NCBI RefSeq assembly: GCF_030867145.1
Contig: NC_134426.1
Span: forward strand, 9,176,001 to 9,240,000
DNA: 64,000 nt
Source of the DNA: Opisthocomus hoazin
Lineage: Eukaryota > Chordata > Aves > Opisthocomiformes > Opisthocomidae
Reading direction: 5' to 3'
Positions within the stretch are counted from its first letter, which is position 1; each line of letters starts with the position of its first letter. Positions 62,956-64,000 of this stretch are shown piece after piece. A program made the translations under genes and the position numbers. Below the pieces are notes generated by a model. That model saw only the letters and a list, made by a program, of their open reading frames with translations, did no database searches and was not told the DNA's origin.

Positions 62956-64000
62956 CTGCGGTTGAGGAAACAAACCACGTTAACGTTGCCTGCCTAAAAC
63001 CCTCTGACTTCCAAGCAGAATAAAGTCTTCTTAATATCTTAATTTGCAAGCTCAACGTGCTCAGGAAATCATACTTGAGTTCTCCAGAATTTGGATCAGG
63101 CTCTCAAAATCATGGAATCATGGAATAGAATCATGGAATAGTAAGGGTTGGAAGGGACCTTAAAGATCATCTGGGTCCAACCCCCTGCCATCAGCAGGGA
63201 CCCCTCCCACCAGCCCAGGGTGCTCAGAGCTCCATCCAACCTGGCCCTGAGCCCTGCCAGGGAGGGGGCAGCCACAGCTTCTCTGGGCAGCCTGGGCCAG
63301 TGCTTCACCACCCTCAGAGGGAAGAATTTCTTTCCTGTATCTACTCTAAATCTGCCCTCTTTTAGTTTAGAGCCGTTCCCCCTTGTCCTATCACTGCACC
63401 CCCTTGTGAAAAGCCCCTCTCCATCCTTCCTGTTGGCCCCTCCAGGCACTGGCAGCTGCTCTAAGGTCACCCCGGAGTCTTCTCTTCTCCAGGCTGAGCA
63501 GCCCCAGCTCCCTCAGCCTGTCCTCGGAGGAGAGGTACTCCAGCCCTCCAGTTATCACTTCACATTTTGATTCCCCTTTCCATCCCTCGGTGTAGCACAC
63601 CGGTTCACCTCAAGCCCCGTTCCTGAACCGTTTGGGCCGCCCAGACTTTTAAGTTTTTAATTCTAAAATCCACTTAGTCACAGGGATTAAGTATTGATTG
63701 ATGAAGATGTGCTTTCCTTTTTATGAGATCTGTATTTAGTCGGATGTTTATGGATATTTCTTTAAGTCAGGAAAACAGTGTGATTGGCAATGTGTTCCGT
63801 TAGTATTAATACTGTGAGTCTTGTGTCCCTGCCTCAGGGAGATTTCCTCCTTCCCTGAAAATCCCTGCTCATGAGCATTGAAGAGCTTCAGTGTGTCCTG
63901 ACAGTTTCAGGGTTTTGGGTGGAGTTTTCTTTGTGATTTTGCTATTATCATCAATAAATTACTGAAGAATCCCAGGAGTTACGGCATAACTAGATTTACT
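62956..64000 (-). other. ACADM intron, continuing off the window
   Basis: No further ACADM exon lies before the right edge. It contains a CR1 fragment at about 63108-63570; the remaining 430 bp show nothing recognised. Confidence 0.7.
63108..63570 (-). mobile_element. CR1 LINE fragment, minus strand
   Basis: Starts with ATCATGGAATCATGGAATAG repeats and GGGTTGGAAGGGACCTTAAA, the inverted CR1 3' terminus. It runs through 3' sequence into the last codons of ORF2 (LEYLSSEDRLRELGLLSLEK on the minus strand). 5'-truncated. Confidence 0.92.

Noticed and set aside
62197..62973. 258-codon minus-strand frame as one ACADM exon
   Set aside because: Only 62707-62955 matches the protein; a good donor GTGAGT at 62706 ends the exon and the rest is intron read-through.

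Overview
This is nuclear DNA from a bird. The evidence is several truncated CR1 LINEs with the avian-type 3' end, an endogenous betaretrovirus-like (ERVK) provirus, and intron-containing vertebrate genes. The species and order cannot be fixed from the sequence. Protein comparisons below are made from memory of the families, not from a search.

Layout. 1-1408: end of an array of a ~191-bp satellite. 1409-13290 (+): the last four coding exons and 3' UTR of NDEL1 (nuclear distribution protein, dynein/LIS1 partner); upstream exons are absent because the satellite begins there. 13291-15980: CR1 remnants between convergent genes. 15980-28104 (-): a copy of MYH10 (non-muscle myosin IIB heavy chain) with its 3' UTR and eleven tail exons, then the exon for the motor-domain P-loop only 237 bp upstream of a tail exon. 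All exons normally lying between these two are missing. NDEL1 and MYH10 are convergent neighbours in other vertebrates, so this 30-kb block is a piece of a real syntenic region. 28105-31697: AT-rich non-coding DNA. 31698-31846: satellite again, interrupted by a nearly complete ERVK provirus (31847-38118, minus strand; gag, dUTPase-protease, pol, env remnant, two 364-bp LTRs, 5-bp target duplication). 38119-60572: about 117 more monomers, organised in the middle into a 20-monomer higher-order repeat of ~3826 bp. 60573-64000 (-): the last two exons of ACADM (medium-chain acyl-CoA dehydrogenase) and a CR1.

The striking point is the mosaic. ACADM is not, to my knowledge, a neighbour of NDEL1/MYH10 in birds (chicken chromosomes 8 and 18 as I recall). 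Each gene piece is cut at a satellite edge, and the three gene/satellite junctions fall in the same small part of the monomer, next to an interrupted palindrome around CTGCAG. MYH10 is internally deleted and carries unusual amino-acid changes for such a conserved protein, yet its splice sites and reading frame are intact. This fits a chromosome assembled from duplicated autosomal fragments amid satellite, such as a songbird germline-restricted chromosome or a W- or dot-chromosome segment. An assembly mis-join through the satellite is the main alternative for the ACADM side, but it cannot explain the MYH10 deletion, which lies in unique sequence.
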